The position numbers were made by a program, and so were the translations under genes. Below the pieces are notes generated by a model that saw only the letters and a list, made by a program, of their open reading frames with translations, was not told the DNA's origin and made no database searches. Shown one piece after another: positions 1 to 13,080 of a stretch of 64,000 bases of DNA (positions are counted from its first letter, which is position 1; each line of letters opens with the position of its first letter). The DNA lies in the NCBI RefSeq assembly GCF_001039355.2, contig NW_019774292.1, forward strand, positions 155,311 to 219,310, read 5' to 3'. This DNA is from Lingula anatina. Its lineage: Eukaryota > Brachiopoda > Lingulata > Lingulida > Lingulidae.

Positions 1-2897
1 CACCGTTCTAGATGATGGTACCCCTGACCAGCCTGGTTCACCCTCCAAGTTCTTGACATTTGATATCCAGGAAGGCATTCCTATTGGTTCTGTCATAGGC
101 AGTGCCAGGCTGCAAAATGACCACCCAGAATTGATGGCTTACTATCTCATCAGTAGTCGACCGCTGGATATTGCCATATTTGGCGTGAACACCACCACTG
201 GTGCCATCTACAGTGCAAGGGAGGTAGACTTTGAAGCGAGTTCCACTTACAGTCTCATTGTCAATGCAGTTGACAGTCACATCTATACAACAGCTATCAA
301 TGTCACCATCAATGTTGCCGACATCAACGACAATGCCCCATTATTTGAAAACGACCCAATTTGGACCAGTGTGCGTGAAAACGTTGGTGTCAATCATTTG
401 GTGTATACGTTCCATGCTAATGACAGAGACAGCGGTGATAACGGGCGTGTGATGTACAGTATAGTCAGCCAGTCGCCCAGTGGAGCGTACTTCTCTATTG
501 ATGCCTACTCTGGAGCCCTGAGGACGACCAGGAACATTGACCACGAGATTATCAATCAGGTAACGATGTGGAATATGGCATGATTGAATATGAAGAGTTC
601 AGAGTGAAAGTTTGAATTGTGCACTTTATGAAAATGAAATTCATGTTGCAATGAACAGATGTAGACATATGGAGAAAAATAGGAAGAACTCAAAACAAGT
701 GAGGAAATATGAGAAAATAGAATACAAGTTACTATTTAGAAGGTCAAACTCTGAAAGTGTTATAAAAATAATAAAAGTGAAATTTATTTTTTAGGTCACT
801 CTGATTGTCCGTGCCACTGACCAAGCCACAAATATAAATGACCGTAAAGAGACGACAGTGACTGTCTTAGTGAGTATTGAGGATGAGAACGACAATGCCC
901 CGATCTTTGTGTCCAGAAATAAGACGTTCCTGTTTGAAGATGAGCCGGTGGGATATCCGCTGATGTACGTGATTGCTGTGGACAAGGATTCTGGCCAGAA
1001 CGGTAACGTCACCTACAGCATTGTATCCGGAGACGTGGATCACCATTTTGCCTTGGATTCCAATACAGGTAATATAAGAATTTAGTTCATATGTCTGTGT
1101 GATTAGATACTGCATACAAATCTTGTAGCTTACCTTGCATTTCACTGTCACTTTAAGTCTGGCTACCTCACCATTCTGTCTTGGATTCTTTCACTGGCAA
1201 TATTATATAACTTAGTAATTAACCGCAATATTGGACACATGACTAAAAGTATACTGCTTAATTAACTGCCAGGTCAAATACATGGCAAATAATTGCTTAT
1301 GTCTTAATTGAGTTTGATTGATCAAAATTCAATACTTGTCTAACTTAATTATAGGCTATCATTGATCAGTTATGATAAGCTTACATTTCATGTCTTAAAC
1401 GTTTGTTTAATTGATTTACACATTAAGGTCAGTTAAGATGAACGCAATTCTGTGGTTAAGACTCCATAACTGTCCAGTTGATGTATTGACTCTCCAAAAA
1501 CTTAATTATAAATATATACTTGTTTGCTCAGTTATTTATTTATTTTAAAAATAATTTATCTATTCTTGTCCACCCTAGGCCTGCTAACAATCTCCTCCAT
1601 ATTGGACAGAGAGCGTGAAGAACAGTATATCCTCAACGTCAGTGCAACGGACCATGGCAGTCCTTCCCGTCACAGCGCCACCCAGCTGGTCACCATACAA
1701 GTCATTGACGTGAACGATAACCCCCCAAAGTTTGAGCAGACCGTCTATAGGGCTAATGTCACCGAGAACATGTCCGCCCCGACGTATGTTACCACCCTGA
1801 GAGCCACGGATCTGGACAGAGGTAAAGCTACACTAATATGTAGATAAAAATGTCTTACGTCACCAACAATCTGTAAACTTATAGGTTAAACCCTTCAAAC
1901 TACTATTGTTCGATCAGCACTGAATTGAATCAGGAAAATTTACAAGAGCTGGCGTTACTGCAGATGTCTGTTAGCTGACAGTATGGATTTTACATGCCTT
2001 CTTATATGACCTTGATATGATGAGTATGGCAGGAGTTGTCACTGAATACCTCTAACTTATACCTAATACATACTTTATCTGATATCCTTGTTGTTTCTCT
2101 ACTAGGTCCTAATGGAGACCTGATCTACCTTATCCCGTATGGGATAGCAGGGAACAAGTTTGGGGTCAATAATGTCACAGGAGTGGTCAGTACGAGAGAG
2201 GAATTGGACAGAGAGGCTCAGAGCTCTTACATCATCACAGGTACAGAGATACATTGTTTATTTTATAGATACATTGTTTATTTTATTCTGAATTGTGAGC
2301 AGACGCACAGGAAATAAAAACTTTTCCTGTTTCCCTATATCAGCAAGTCAAGTAGTCAAAATTAGCGGTTATCTAACTTTTTTTACGACAGCATTATTCA
2401 TGAACATTGCATACAGAATTATAACTCGCCACATTTGCAGAAACTATACAGGAGTTTATGGGTATCTAATAATAGGTTGTTTTCTTGAAATTCAAATTTT
2501 TGCTCAAAATCTGCTTGCAAAATATTAATTTAAACAAATGGAAAGCAAACATGAGTTGCATTCAGTTTTTCTAACAAAATTTTTTTTCGACAAGCAATTA
2601 TATATTCAGTTTATTCTTGTGTTTGTGCTTTTTAGCCTACGTGCGAGACAACGCATACCCGTCCCAGTACGACACGGCTACCATCATAGTGGACGTACTG
2701 GACACCAACGACCACACACCAGTGTTCAAGAATGAAATTTATCGCCTAACTGTACCAGAAAACTCTGATGACACAGAGATCCACCAGGTGGCAGCAATGG
2801 ACGCAGATTCTGGCACTAACGGCCAGATAAGCTACACCATATCTGGTACGTGAAAACTATTAGCCATTGTTCGTAGTACTTCTTTATTTCTCTTCTT

Positions 2898-2932
<35 letters not shown>

Positions 2933-5900
2933 TTTTCTTTTATTTATTTTTTTCACATTAAATTTGTGTATAGATAGGCACGATGCAGAATATTCACAAC
3001 AAAAGATCACGTCTTGTCCAGGATGGTTTGATAGCCCTATTATATCTTTTTTGTCTTTTTGTACTATTGAAGACCCTTTGAGGTCCAAATATCTTTTAAA
3101 TTAGTCACATTTTCTCTGGTATTTTCTTGAAATTGGTTTAAACTTATTTATTGATCACAAAGAGAACTTGTATTTGCGTCATATCTGGTTTGCTGAATGT
3201 TTTGTCAATTCTCTTTCTTAGTCACTCATGTTTAACCAAACAAACTTCTGACTAACTGTTTTGATGCAGTAATTTTCCTGTATTTTTCTTCATGATCAAG
3301 TAAGACAAAGGTTAGAATAAATACACTCTTGTGTTTAAAATCATCAGCTGAAATAAGAAGATAAATGGAGTGCAAGGAACAACACATTGCTTTACCAATT
3401 TGACAAAAATTACAGTCTTTTGATTTTGGATGTGGTTCATAAAAGGTTCATGTGACACCAATTGATTTGAGGCATTTTCTATTTTATGGGTTCACATTTT
3501 AAGTTGGTAGGGCGCAGTTTTCACATTTCCATAGACCTTACCTATTAACTGATATTTATATAATCACAGGGAAAAGATTCAATGGCATTTTCTCATCAAA
3601 TTCACTCTGAAGTTTTGTTTAGTCTGGCACAGCCTGGAAGTTCTGAGAGGAAAAATATATTATGGTGGTACATGTTGGAACTTTGGTAATCTGAACAAGG
3701 TTATGTTTTATGAAGTAATACTTCCACTGACCTGCCATACATGTTATGTTTTATGAAGTAATACTTTCACTGACCTGCCATACATGTTTGGTAATCTGAA
3801 CAAGGTTATGTTTTATGTAGTAATACTTTCACTGACCTGCCATACATGTTATGTTTTATGAAGTAATACTTTCACTGACCTGCCATACATGTTTGGTAAT
3901 CGGAACAGACATTAGTGTTAAACGGTGACATTCGCACAAACCACCCTCCATTTTGTCATAATTTGAACAGGCATTTGTTTTATCAGATAATACTTTTTCA
4001 AGCCATGCATATTTTCATCTTAATTCAAACAGGCAGAATATTTATCAGTTAATAGTTTCACCACGGATATATTATTTCATCTTAATTTGAACAGGCTTAT
4101 GTTTTATCAAGAAATATGCCAAGCATTGTTTCATTACTTACTGCAGTAACCACAATATTATGACAATAAACACAGTCGCCTAATTTCATATCAACATTCC
4201 TCAACTTCAGCTGGCAATGAAGGAGGCAAGTTTTCTATAGACCCCACCACAGGTGCCTTGTCTTGTGATGCCTTGGATAGAGAGAGACAGGACCAATATC
4301 ACCTGACCATCACAGCTACAGACAACGGACAGCCACCTCGCAGTGGGACATGCACAGTGATAGTCATTGTTTCTGATCTGAACGACAACAGTCCCGTGTT
4401 CCGTAGACCTCGTTACACGGCCACGTTGTTGGAGGACGTACCAGTGAACACACCCGTTGTGAATGTCAGTGCCACAGACGCAGATGCAGGCAATAATCGT
4501 ATCATAACTTACTCCCTTAATAACGACTCCCAAACAGATGGACTGTTTAAGATTAACAATGTTACAGGGGAAATTCTTACTGCAGGGTGAGTGTTTTGGC
4601 TAAGTCTGATGTGTTATCAGACCAAGTAGATAGATGTTGATTATGCATTGTTGTGGGTTTAGTATAAAAAATACCTTATGTGAAAAACAAAGATTTTAAT
4701 ATATTTATTTATTGTTTTTTTACAGTTTTGTTGCAGAAATTATTGTAATAAATCTTTGATTAAATATTTATGTATGGGCTGTGTAACATAGGTGTAATAA
4801 CAGCTTGATAAATTAATGATTTCGTTTAAGAATAAAACCAAGGTAAATAGGTAAATAGACTGAGCAACTTAGTGTGGATTGTTTTCAGACATTTTGATCG
4901 TGAGAAGAAAAGCAGCTTCACTTTTGAAGTCACTGCTACAGATGGTGGTCTCTACGACCCTCGTCAGCAGAAAGTGACCATAGCTGTGACCATAGACGAT
5001 GTCAATGACAATGCCCCTGTGTTCACAACAACACAACTGACCATTAACGCCTCCACGGGACTCCAAAATGGCCACCAGCTGACGCAGATCCGTGCTGCAG
5101 ACAAGGATGCAGGAAGTAACGCCCAGATTGTCTACACTATATCTCCTGAGTCAGACTTTTTTGCTATCAACCCCAACACTGGTTGGGTGGTAGTAAAGGG
5201 CGCCAGTCTCGGGGAGTCTTCTGTAGGATATCATCAGCTACAGCTTATAGCCACAGACAGGGGGTCACCACCACTGTCGTCAGTGGGTAAGTGGTTCATA
5301 CCCAAAGGGGTCTTAAATACTCGGACATGAGCTCTTTCCATGGAAAAGCTGAATTCCGCTTTTTTTGTAATTCAATTCTGATGGTTCCTGAGATTCGTCA
5401 GGGTTAGGTGTTGGGTCCCATGAAAAATGTTCAGAGTTTTTTTTTTTTTTTTTTACTTAGGCTTATGTCTGATACTTGTGTACAGTTTTCTTTGAAGAAC
5501 ACATGCTTCAGCTCTGTTGTAGAATTGAGTTGTTCCTTTGCTTATTACTTTGTGAGGCATTTACTTTAAGATCAGTCAGTAAGTTGGTTTTTGCCTGCTC
5601 ATGTTGATACCTATTAGTGGAAAGTAAACATATACATAATATACAAGACTGCTATTTACAATATTAACTTGGGATTTTCATTGTTATACAAAACTAAGCT
5701 AAACAGTTTGAATTTTTAAATAAAATTGTCAAGGTTTGTGATTGTGATATGTATTGGTATGGAATAAATCTGTAATGTTGTTAAACTTTTCTTGTTCTTT
5801 TCTTCTTTCAGGAGTCCTTGGAATTCGTGTTGGCAACCCCAATGTGGGTGTCCTGCGTTTCACTAACCACACCTACTCTGTGTACCTGATGGAAAACACG

Positions 5901-8900
5901 CCAAGAGGCACCAATGTTGTCAAGGTGACGGCAAACTTTGTCGGAGGTGGTTCAGGAACAATACAGTACAGCTTTGCCAGCGGAAATGAAGATAAAACTT
6001 TCAGGATTGACTCACAGGGTATGTATGTATATGTGTGTGCTCAGACAGGACTTGTTTAGGTCAGACTTGCACTATTAGACTGGGGTTACCTTGTGTGTGT
6101 GCTTGCTATGTTATGCTATAAGCAGTTTGAAATAATTTGAAAATGATAATGAATCCAACTTTAAGCAACAAAATAGATTCCCATCACAGATAAATTGATG
6201 TAAATTTTTGTGAGTCAGCCTGTTTAGAAAATCACAATTGATATTTTTATTGACAGGTCAAATAAAGATCAATGATAACAGCAAGCTGGACTATGAGACC
6301 ACTGTACGCATGCGTCTCATCGTGGTGGCGTCTGCAGATCAGTCATATGGCTACACCACAGTATGGATCAATCTGCGCGACGAGAACGACAATGCGCCCC
6401 GTTTTGCCCAGGAGAGGTACATCTCATCTACCTGGGAGGGGAAGGAGAGAAACACCTATGTCACTCAGGTAGGTTGATTATAAACACTTATGTCACTCAG
6501 GTAGGTTGATAATAAACACCTATGTCACTCAGGTAGGTTGATAATAAAAACCTATGTCACTCAGGTAGGTTGATTATAAACACCTATGTCACTCAGGTAG
6601 GTTGGTTATGAAAGTATATGAGGATGGTGGTTAGGGAGGAAAATCACTCGTAGATGTTGATGGCTGTAAAATGAAAGTACCTGTCACTTTGTTGGTTTGT
6701 GTTATGAGACTTATAATTCCCTTACAGCTTGATGTTTAAAGAGAAAAAGTGTATTTCATTTTGACTGTATACCTTAGGCATAACTGGGATAATGATAGTT
6801 AACACCTATTTTGAGCAGTGACCACTGAACCATATCTTTGATTTCTTCCAGGTCTCTGCCACGGATGCAGACAGTGGCACCAACGGCCAGATCACCTACA
6901 CCATTATCAACGGCAACGTCGATGACGCCTTCATCATCAGTCCTCCTCGCAGCGGGATCGTCATGGCGAACATTGAACTGGACCGCGAGATCCACAGCTC
7001 ATATCGTCTTGAGATCGAGGCCAAGGACCAGGGCGCCAACCCGCGCTCCAGTACTTGTACTCTGAGGATTAATGTTGTAGATGTGAATGATAACTCCCCC
7101 ATCTTCCCCATGGCCAGTCCCGTGGATGTAGATGAAGGTGCGGTGAATTTTAATGGAAAAGTATAAATGTAGATATTTGGAATGTCATATGTTTTTCTGA
7201 GGTTCCTAAATATTATTTTCTAAAAATATGTACAATTCTTAAATCGTCTATTTCTTGAATGATCACCTTACCAAGAAAACATTGTCTTGGGATGATATCT
7301 TTGGTCAGTTTCATACAATATATTCCCTCCTCCTCCCAGGAATTGATGTCGGGTCAATAATCACCACTATAACTGCCAATGACGTGGATCTCAATCCTGA
7401 CCTGAAGTACGAGTTTGCCGAGGATGGCAACCCTGACAACACCTTCAGTATTGACCGGTTCAGTGGCAGGATCACCCTCACAAAACCACTGGACAGGGAG
7501 CAGAGGGCACAGTATACCCTGAAAATAAAGGTGAGAACTCATCTGTCATGGTGTAAAGTTGATATGTATGTGATAAATATATATTATGAAGCAAACAGGC
7601 GCTTAAATGTTTTAAAGATGAGACTAAAGGTTGAAATGCTCCTGAAGATCAGCTTTCAGTTTAGTTTTCAATTGCAACTTTTAATATTTTGATTCAGTAG
7701 TGTAAAACTGACAAAGAGAATTCAGTAGATATGTAAGTTCAAGTAAGACTTACGCGGATTATAAGGTAATGCTCAGTTGATAGATTTCCTAGTGAGTATT
7801 TTGAATTTACTTCCCCACACAATACTTTCTCCTATACAAGATATGTTTTTCTATATTTTCAGGCCACAGATGGTATCCACCCGACCTACACAGACCTGGT
7901 GATCAACGTGATTGACGAGAATGACAACAGTCCCAAATTCCTCCAGGAGTCGTACCAAGTGACTCTGCCAGAACTGACTCCCCCCAATGCCTACATCATT
8001 ACAGTTCAGGCGACTGACGCAGACTCTGGATCTAACTCCCAGATCACCTATAGTATCATTGGTGCCGCCAGAGACGATGGCTTCTATGTAGATCCGCAGT
8101 CTGGTAGGTTGCTATGCTGAAAAAAAGAACATTCAGTTTGTGCACATAAACAGAAACTATTCTTATCACTTTGCTGTTGCATGTTTTCTTGCCTTGTTAG
8201 CTTAACCATGTAATGGACAATGCTTGTTCTTTTAGTTTGCCAAAAACAATCTTTTTAATAGTGATTTTCTTGTTATAGTTCAATTTGAAAATGCTTCTAT
8301 GGAAAAATAGATTAATGAAAAAATTTTGCTTTTTGCAATCAAAACAAAGCGTTTTTTTCTTTGAACCTAAACATATTAATGAGTGTTGTCTGTGTCCCTG
8401 TTTCAGGTGCCATATACACCAACAAGACCATCCACTTTGACTCCAGTCAGCACACCTATCAGCTGGTCATCAAGGCCACTGACCACGGCCGGACGCCACT
8501 GACCGATGTGGTGGCCGTCAGGATACAGGTCACTGATATCAACGACCATTCACCTGAGTTTACTAAGAAAAACTACAGGTAAGTTGTATGTGTAGAGAAA
8601 TATAGAGAACAATAACTGCAGATATGTGATATGTGTAGAGAAATATTGAATAAATTGCTAGTTGTGCTGGTATACACACTCAAACAAATGAAAGAGATGA
8701 CAACAGATAGCAGCTGGGAGACAAATGGATCTTATACTCAGCTGTGGTAAATGGATTTTGATTGATTGTATCCTATTATGTTTCAGTATTGCTGTTAATT
8801 TTTGACAGAAAATGGCTGAATCTAAAAGATTTTATATCAATTTGAAGTCCTCCATGTTAACCTTGCCTTATGTTTCTTTCCAGTGTCCATGTTCCAGAAG

Positions 8901-11527
8901 ATGGCACCAAGGGTGATGTCATCCTCACCCTGAAAGCACAGGATAAAGATGACTCCGAAGCCAACCAGAAGATCGTCTACGCTATCATCAGAGGCAACCT
9001 GAATAATTCCTTTGAAATCGACAGCTCTACAGGGGAGATTTTTCTGACTGGTTCCTTGGATCGGGAAAGCACTGCTTACTATACTCTGGTTGTATCAGCC
9101 ACAGACAAAGGGACGCCACCAAGGAGTACAAACACAACTGTCAATATCATTGTTGATGATATCAATGACTGGCCACCTACATTTACCCAGAATCCTTACA
9201 TCGCCACGGTGATGGAGAACTTTACGTCAGGCGAACCATTCCTTCAGGTTGTTGCTACTGATAAAGACATTGGCAGCAACCAGGAGGTGGAATACAGCAT
9301 CACCTCTGGCAACGATAATGGCCTGTTCACCATTAACTCAACTTTTGGAACCATTGCTATTGCTCCAACTAAATCACTGGATTACGACACAAATAAGGAG
9401 CACAAATTGATTGTCAAAGCTCAAGACTCGGGTCAGAACAGGTTGTCGTCAATTGTGACTGTCATTGTGAATGTCACAGATGTCAATGACAATAAGCCAT
9501 CTTTCCCTGTCATGATGTATATTGAGAAAGTACGAGAGAACGAGCCTGCAGGAACCAGCGTCTTCACAGCTCATGCCAATGATAAAGATGCTGGAGTGTA
9601 CGGCCAATTAAAGTACGGTATCATCGAGGACGAAGGTCTTTTCAGTATTGATGCAAACACAGGAGAGGTCACAACTGTGGCCATTTTTGACTACGAATCC
9701 ATGAACAGTTATCGATTCAAAATTACCGCCGCTGACTTGGGTGGAACTCCAGTTTCCATCCCGGTTTTGGTGAACATTGAAAGTGTGGATGAATTTGAGC
9801 CCGTGTTTACATCCAGTAAGTTTACCTTTGATGTCCCGGGTAATGCTGAAGTAGGGTATGTCATAGGACAGGTCAGTGCTACGGACCGCGACAGTGGCCC
9901 CGACGGCCGCATTCTGTACCAGTTTCAGGAGCCGCAGGACTATTTCAGTATTGATTCCAAGTCTGGTAACATCACAGTCAAGAAACTTTTCTCGGAGACA
10001 ACCAAACGTAAAAAACGTTTTGTGCCCCGCTACTCGCTGAATGCTCACAACCGCAACCGTCGTGATGTCCAGAGTGGCGTGCAGGCCTTGGTGATCATGG
10101 CAGACAGCGGGAAGGAAGGCTCGCAGAAGGCGTACGTGACCGCAGAGGTGCAGATTGACTACTCTTGTGCTGGGTGTAACGTTGGGGCGGCAACAGCAGG
10201 GTTTGTGCTGACTGGCGCACCACTGGTGTTGGTGATCGTGTTCTCCATACTGGTGATCATCCTGGTTATTGTCATCTCCATTGTGTGTAAATGGGGGCGG
10301 GAACGGAAGAGGAAGCCAGCCAACAACTATCAGCAGGCAGTGGGGGACAACTTTGACCATGTGGACATGGCACTGCCCCCTGCTGGCATTGAAGCACCAC
10401 CAAGATATAACGAAATACACAGCTATGATGGTCGCCATAATATCACCACTTCAGACATATCTGATCAATCCCATAGTTCCAGTGGGCGTGGGTCTGCGGA
10501 TGACGGGGACGAGGATGATGAGGAAATTAGCCGTATTAATCAGGCACCGTCAACTCAGCTTCATCACCGCTCTGGGATGCCAGATTCAGGAATTCAGCAA
10601 GATGATGACAACATATCAGAACACAGTGTTCATAATCATCAGGAATACTTGGCACGGCTGGGTATCGATAGCTCCAAAATCAAATTTGACTCAAAACCTA
10701 CGTCATCTGTGGAAAGTATGCATCAGTTTTCAGAAGAAGGGGGAGGAGAGGGTGATGGCTTGGACATTGGCCTCATTGTCAATGCCAAGTTAGACAAGGT
10801 TGAAGCAGACGAAGAGTTTGCCATCATGGATGGTACCAGGGAGTTTGGTTTCACGGAAACCGAGCCCTCGCACGCTGGATCTCTGTCCAGTGTTATAAAC
10901 AGTGAGGAGGAATTCAGTGGGTCCTATAACTGGGACTATTTATTAGACTGGGGGCCGCAATATCACCCACTGGCAGACGTCTTTGCAGAAATTGCACGTC
11001 TGAAAGATGAAAGTATTACTCCTAAAAAACAGCCAACACAAATAGTGCCACAACGGCCTATGAAAAATAATATGAATCCCCAGCAAGTAAGGACAATACC
11101 TCCCCCAATTATTACGAATGCTCCACCGATCCCCCGATCTCTCTCCAATCAAGATGGCTTCCAGTCGGATGGAGGCGGGGGAGGAGCTGGAGGCGGGGGA
11201 CAGGCCGCCATGCCAAAATCACATTACACTGCCTCAACAGGTTCATCAGCCATTAACTCTACACGAACCAGTCAGATGACTTTGTCTGCCAGTCTGCCGC
11301 GATCTCCCATCAGCCATGATTCTACATTCACCTCTCCTGCTTTATCACCCTCCTTCACCCCCACGTTATCCCCCCTCGCCACGCGCAGTCCCTCCATCTC
11401 GCCATTAGTGTCCCACGGAGCCAGTCGTAGTGTGTCTGGTCACAGCACACCACACAGGTCCAGGTCCAAACATTCTCTGAATCACGTTGGTGGTTCCTCT
11501 GAGTCGGAACAAGAACTGAGGATATGA
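1..11527 (+). CDS. DCHS1: Dachsous-type giant cadherin, 3' part (14 exons, 15 EC repeats, TM, cytoplasmic tail)
   Basis: Exons, each with consensus GT-AG borders and matching phase, are 1-559 (open from base 2, so it begins upstream), 795-1068, 1579-1821, 2106-2240, 2636-2845, 4211-4586, 4889-5286, 5812-6018, 6257-6468, 6852-7137, 7340-7530, 7863-8103, 8407-8578 and 8884-11527. Together they give 2,048 residues plus a stop. The product has 15 cadherin repeats of about 105 residues with typical LDRE, DxDxGxN and DxNDNxP calcium motifs. A membrane helix follows at about residues 1607-1635, then roughly 410 cytoplasmic residues. There are no EGF or laminin-G modules next to the membrane, which argues against Fat. 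The tail motif DYLLDWGPQYHPLADVF resembles the catenin-binding region of classical cadherins, a known feature of Dachsous. Dachsous is the heterophilic partner of Fat in planar polarity and Hippo signalling at cell junctions. Vertebrate and fly Dachsous have 27 repeats, so about 12 repeats and the signal peptide should lie upstream. The introns hold only AT-rich sequence and short repeats. Confidence 0.93.
2895..2935. repeat. (TTTA)n microsatellite in cadherin intron 5
   Basis: About ten uninterrupted TTTA/TATT tetranucleotide units lie in the 1.4-kb intron between exons 2636-2845 and 4211-4586. Confidence 0.95.
3682..3905. repeat. Higher-order tandem repeat in cadherin intron 5
   Basis: A segment containing TTATGTTTTATGAAGTAATA and a CTGACCTGCCATACATG motif recurs at about 3701, 3744, 3805 and 3849. 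Alternate copies carry TTTGGTAATC(T/G)GAACA, seen at 3682, 3787 and 3892, giving a larger period of 105 bp. The repeat is wholly intronic. Confidence 0.9.
6449..6602 (+). repeat. Five-copy 32-bp tandem repeat containing the exon 9 splice donor
   Basis: The last bases of exon 6257-6468 and its donor are repeated five times with a 32-bp period. The motif ATGTCACTCAG|GTAGGTTG places GT at 6469, 6501, 6533, 6565 and 6597. Only the first GT gives an open product with the downstream exon at 6852. Reading through any copy in frame meets GTA GGT TGA at once. Confidence 0.93.
8884..11527 (+). CDS. DCHS1: Terminal cadherin exon: last four EC repeats, TM segment and whole cytoplasmic domain
   Basis: This 2,644-base exon begins with the second codon base-pair complement of a phase-2 intron and ends at TGA 11525-11527. 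It encodes EC12 to EC15, a membrane-proximal segment with two furin-type basic sites (RKKR at 10007-10018 and RNRR at 10052-10063), and a helix at about 10201-10287. The cytoplasmic part contains in order a basic stop-transfer run, an acidic stretch (about 10495-10530), the catenin-like motif at about 10924-10990, a glycine-rich run near 11170-11205 and a Ser/Pro-rich region near 11290-11420. A single large 3' exon carrying the membrane-proximal repeats and tail is unusual compared with the small exons upstream. Long antisense open frames here (for example 9608-10438) are shadows. Confidence 0.93.
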
Positions 11528-13080
11528 CTATTAACAGAAACAGACAGTTGGGGATAGTCATGCCTGTCATTTGTAACGTAATCATGTACATGTGCTGAGC
11601 CAGAACTGGGCATTGGAACTAGAATGCTATTAGACTAGTAATGTTATGGAAGAAAGCCTGTAGTGGGTTGACATATTCATAGATGGCAGCAGTGTTCAGG
11701 CTTTGCCTTGTCCTGTAGGTGTCAGCACTGATATCATACCAAGCCAACATAATCATGGATTGACTCATTTTTATCTATATCAATTTTATGTTTATTGATG
11801 ATACTAGCAACTTAGTAATTACTTGAAAACTGTTAAGAGAAAATACAGAGAATCCTTTCAGCATTTAACATTTGAGATGAGGATGGGGGTTTTTCACGTG
11901 ATTAGAATTTTATATTTTGTCCCCATTTTTAAGGATTGAATAATTATACACATATTTCCCAGTACTTGCAGTCACAACGTTTTATTTGTGAGGACATTTT
12001 TGTTTTAATTCTGGTTTTATTTAATGAAATCTGGAGGTTTTTAGTGGAATCTCACTATATTTTAATGGGATCAGACAGTGAATATTAACAAGGTTAAAGA
12101 CTGATTAAGCATCTATAGAATACAGGCATAAGTCCACATTTCATAACATCACATTTATGTACAGAATTATTTTATATTTTAAGATGCCTTCCATGTTTGC
12201 TGTGCCCAAATTTGCAGATTTCATTTCTTAAGTCCACCAACATTCCTTAGTTTAGCTTTGTGTGTAGTAACTCCTAAAATAAGGATTGGGGAAGAGGAGC
12301 TTGAAGCATGGTGTATATTTGTGCATATTGAAGTATTTTATTTACTGAAATCCTGTGTTGAATTGTTAACCTCTGAGTGATAACTATACAGGGTATGAGA
12401 ATGAACAGTCATTTTGTAAACATTTTTACATGTAAAATATTATATATAGATACAAATTATTATATTTCACAAATGAGAATTTCAACCATGTACAGGCTGG
12501 CTGTTATTGTTGACTTGTATTTTTGCACTACTGATTAAGGCACCCTATGTGAAGGGCCAAACTAAGGTGGGCTTGTGTGCCTCTCTTTGTAATATTTAAC
12601 TTAATCCATCCAATCATCAAGTGCTCATATTAAGAGTGTCCCAAAGCACTGTATATGTCCAGCAGTATGTAGGGGTGCCAGTACATATCTCCCTGCTGTA
12701 CTTTTTTTTTTTTTTTGGGGGGGGGGGGCTTTAAACACATCAAAACATATTATATATCAGACAACAGCTTCTACTATGGTCTAGTCACAGATGGATAATC
12801 ATAGCAAGCAATCCCTGTTGTGCCTTGATGTTGAGATGGTATGAATTAATGAGTCTATATATTTATATATGCACATTCCAAGTATGGCCCTGTCCTGATT
12901 GTTATTTTAATGACACTGTGAAGATATCAAGTGTCCTTGTAATATACGTGTAGATAAAAGAAAAGCAGAATATTTATATGCCTAGTTGAAAGTGAATTGT
13001 AATATACATACATCAGATCATGTAGAACCAAATTCTATTATAGAATGCTGAAATCACAATAAAGGTATTTTGTACTGACA
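11528..13080 (+). other. DCHS1: 3' untranslated region of the cadherin gene
   Basis: This AT-rich sequence of about 1.5 kb follows the cadherin stop codon and contains no convincing frame. It ends with a canonical AATAAA at 13058-13063, which sets the likely cleavage site near 13,080. A T15/G12 homopolymer pair lies at about 12,702-12,729. Confidence 0.75.
13058..13063 (+). terminator. AATAAA polyadenylation signal of the cadherin gene
   Basis: An exact AATAAA hexamer sits 1.53 kb after the cadherin stop and just before the start of the duplicated block at 13,197. Confidence 0.7.

Noticed and set aside
9608-10438. 276-codon open frame on the minus strand
   Set aside because: It is an exact shadow of the terminal cadherin exon, which has strong domain and splice evidence on the + strand.
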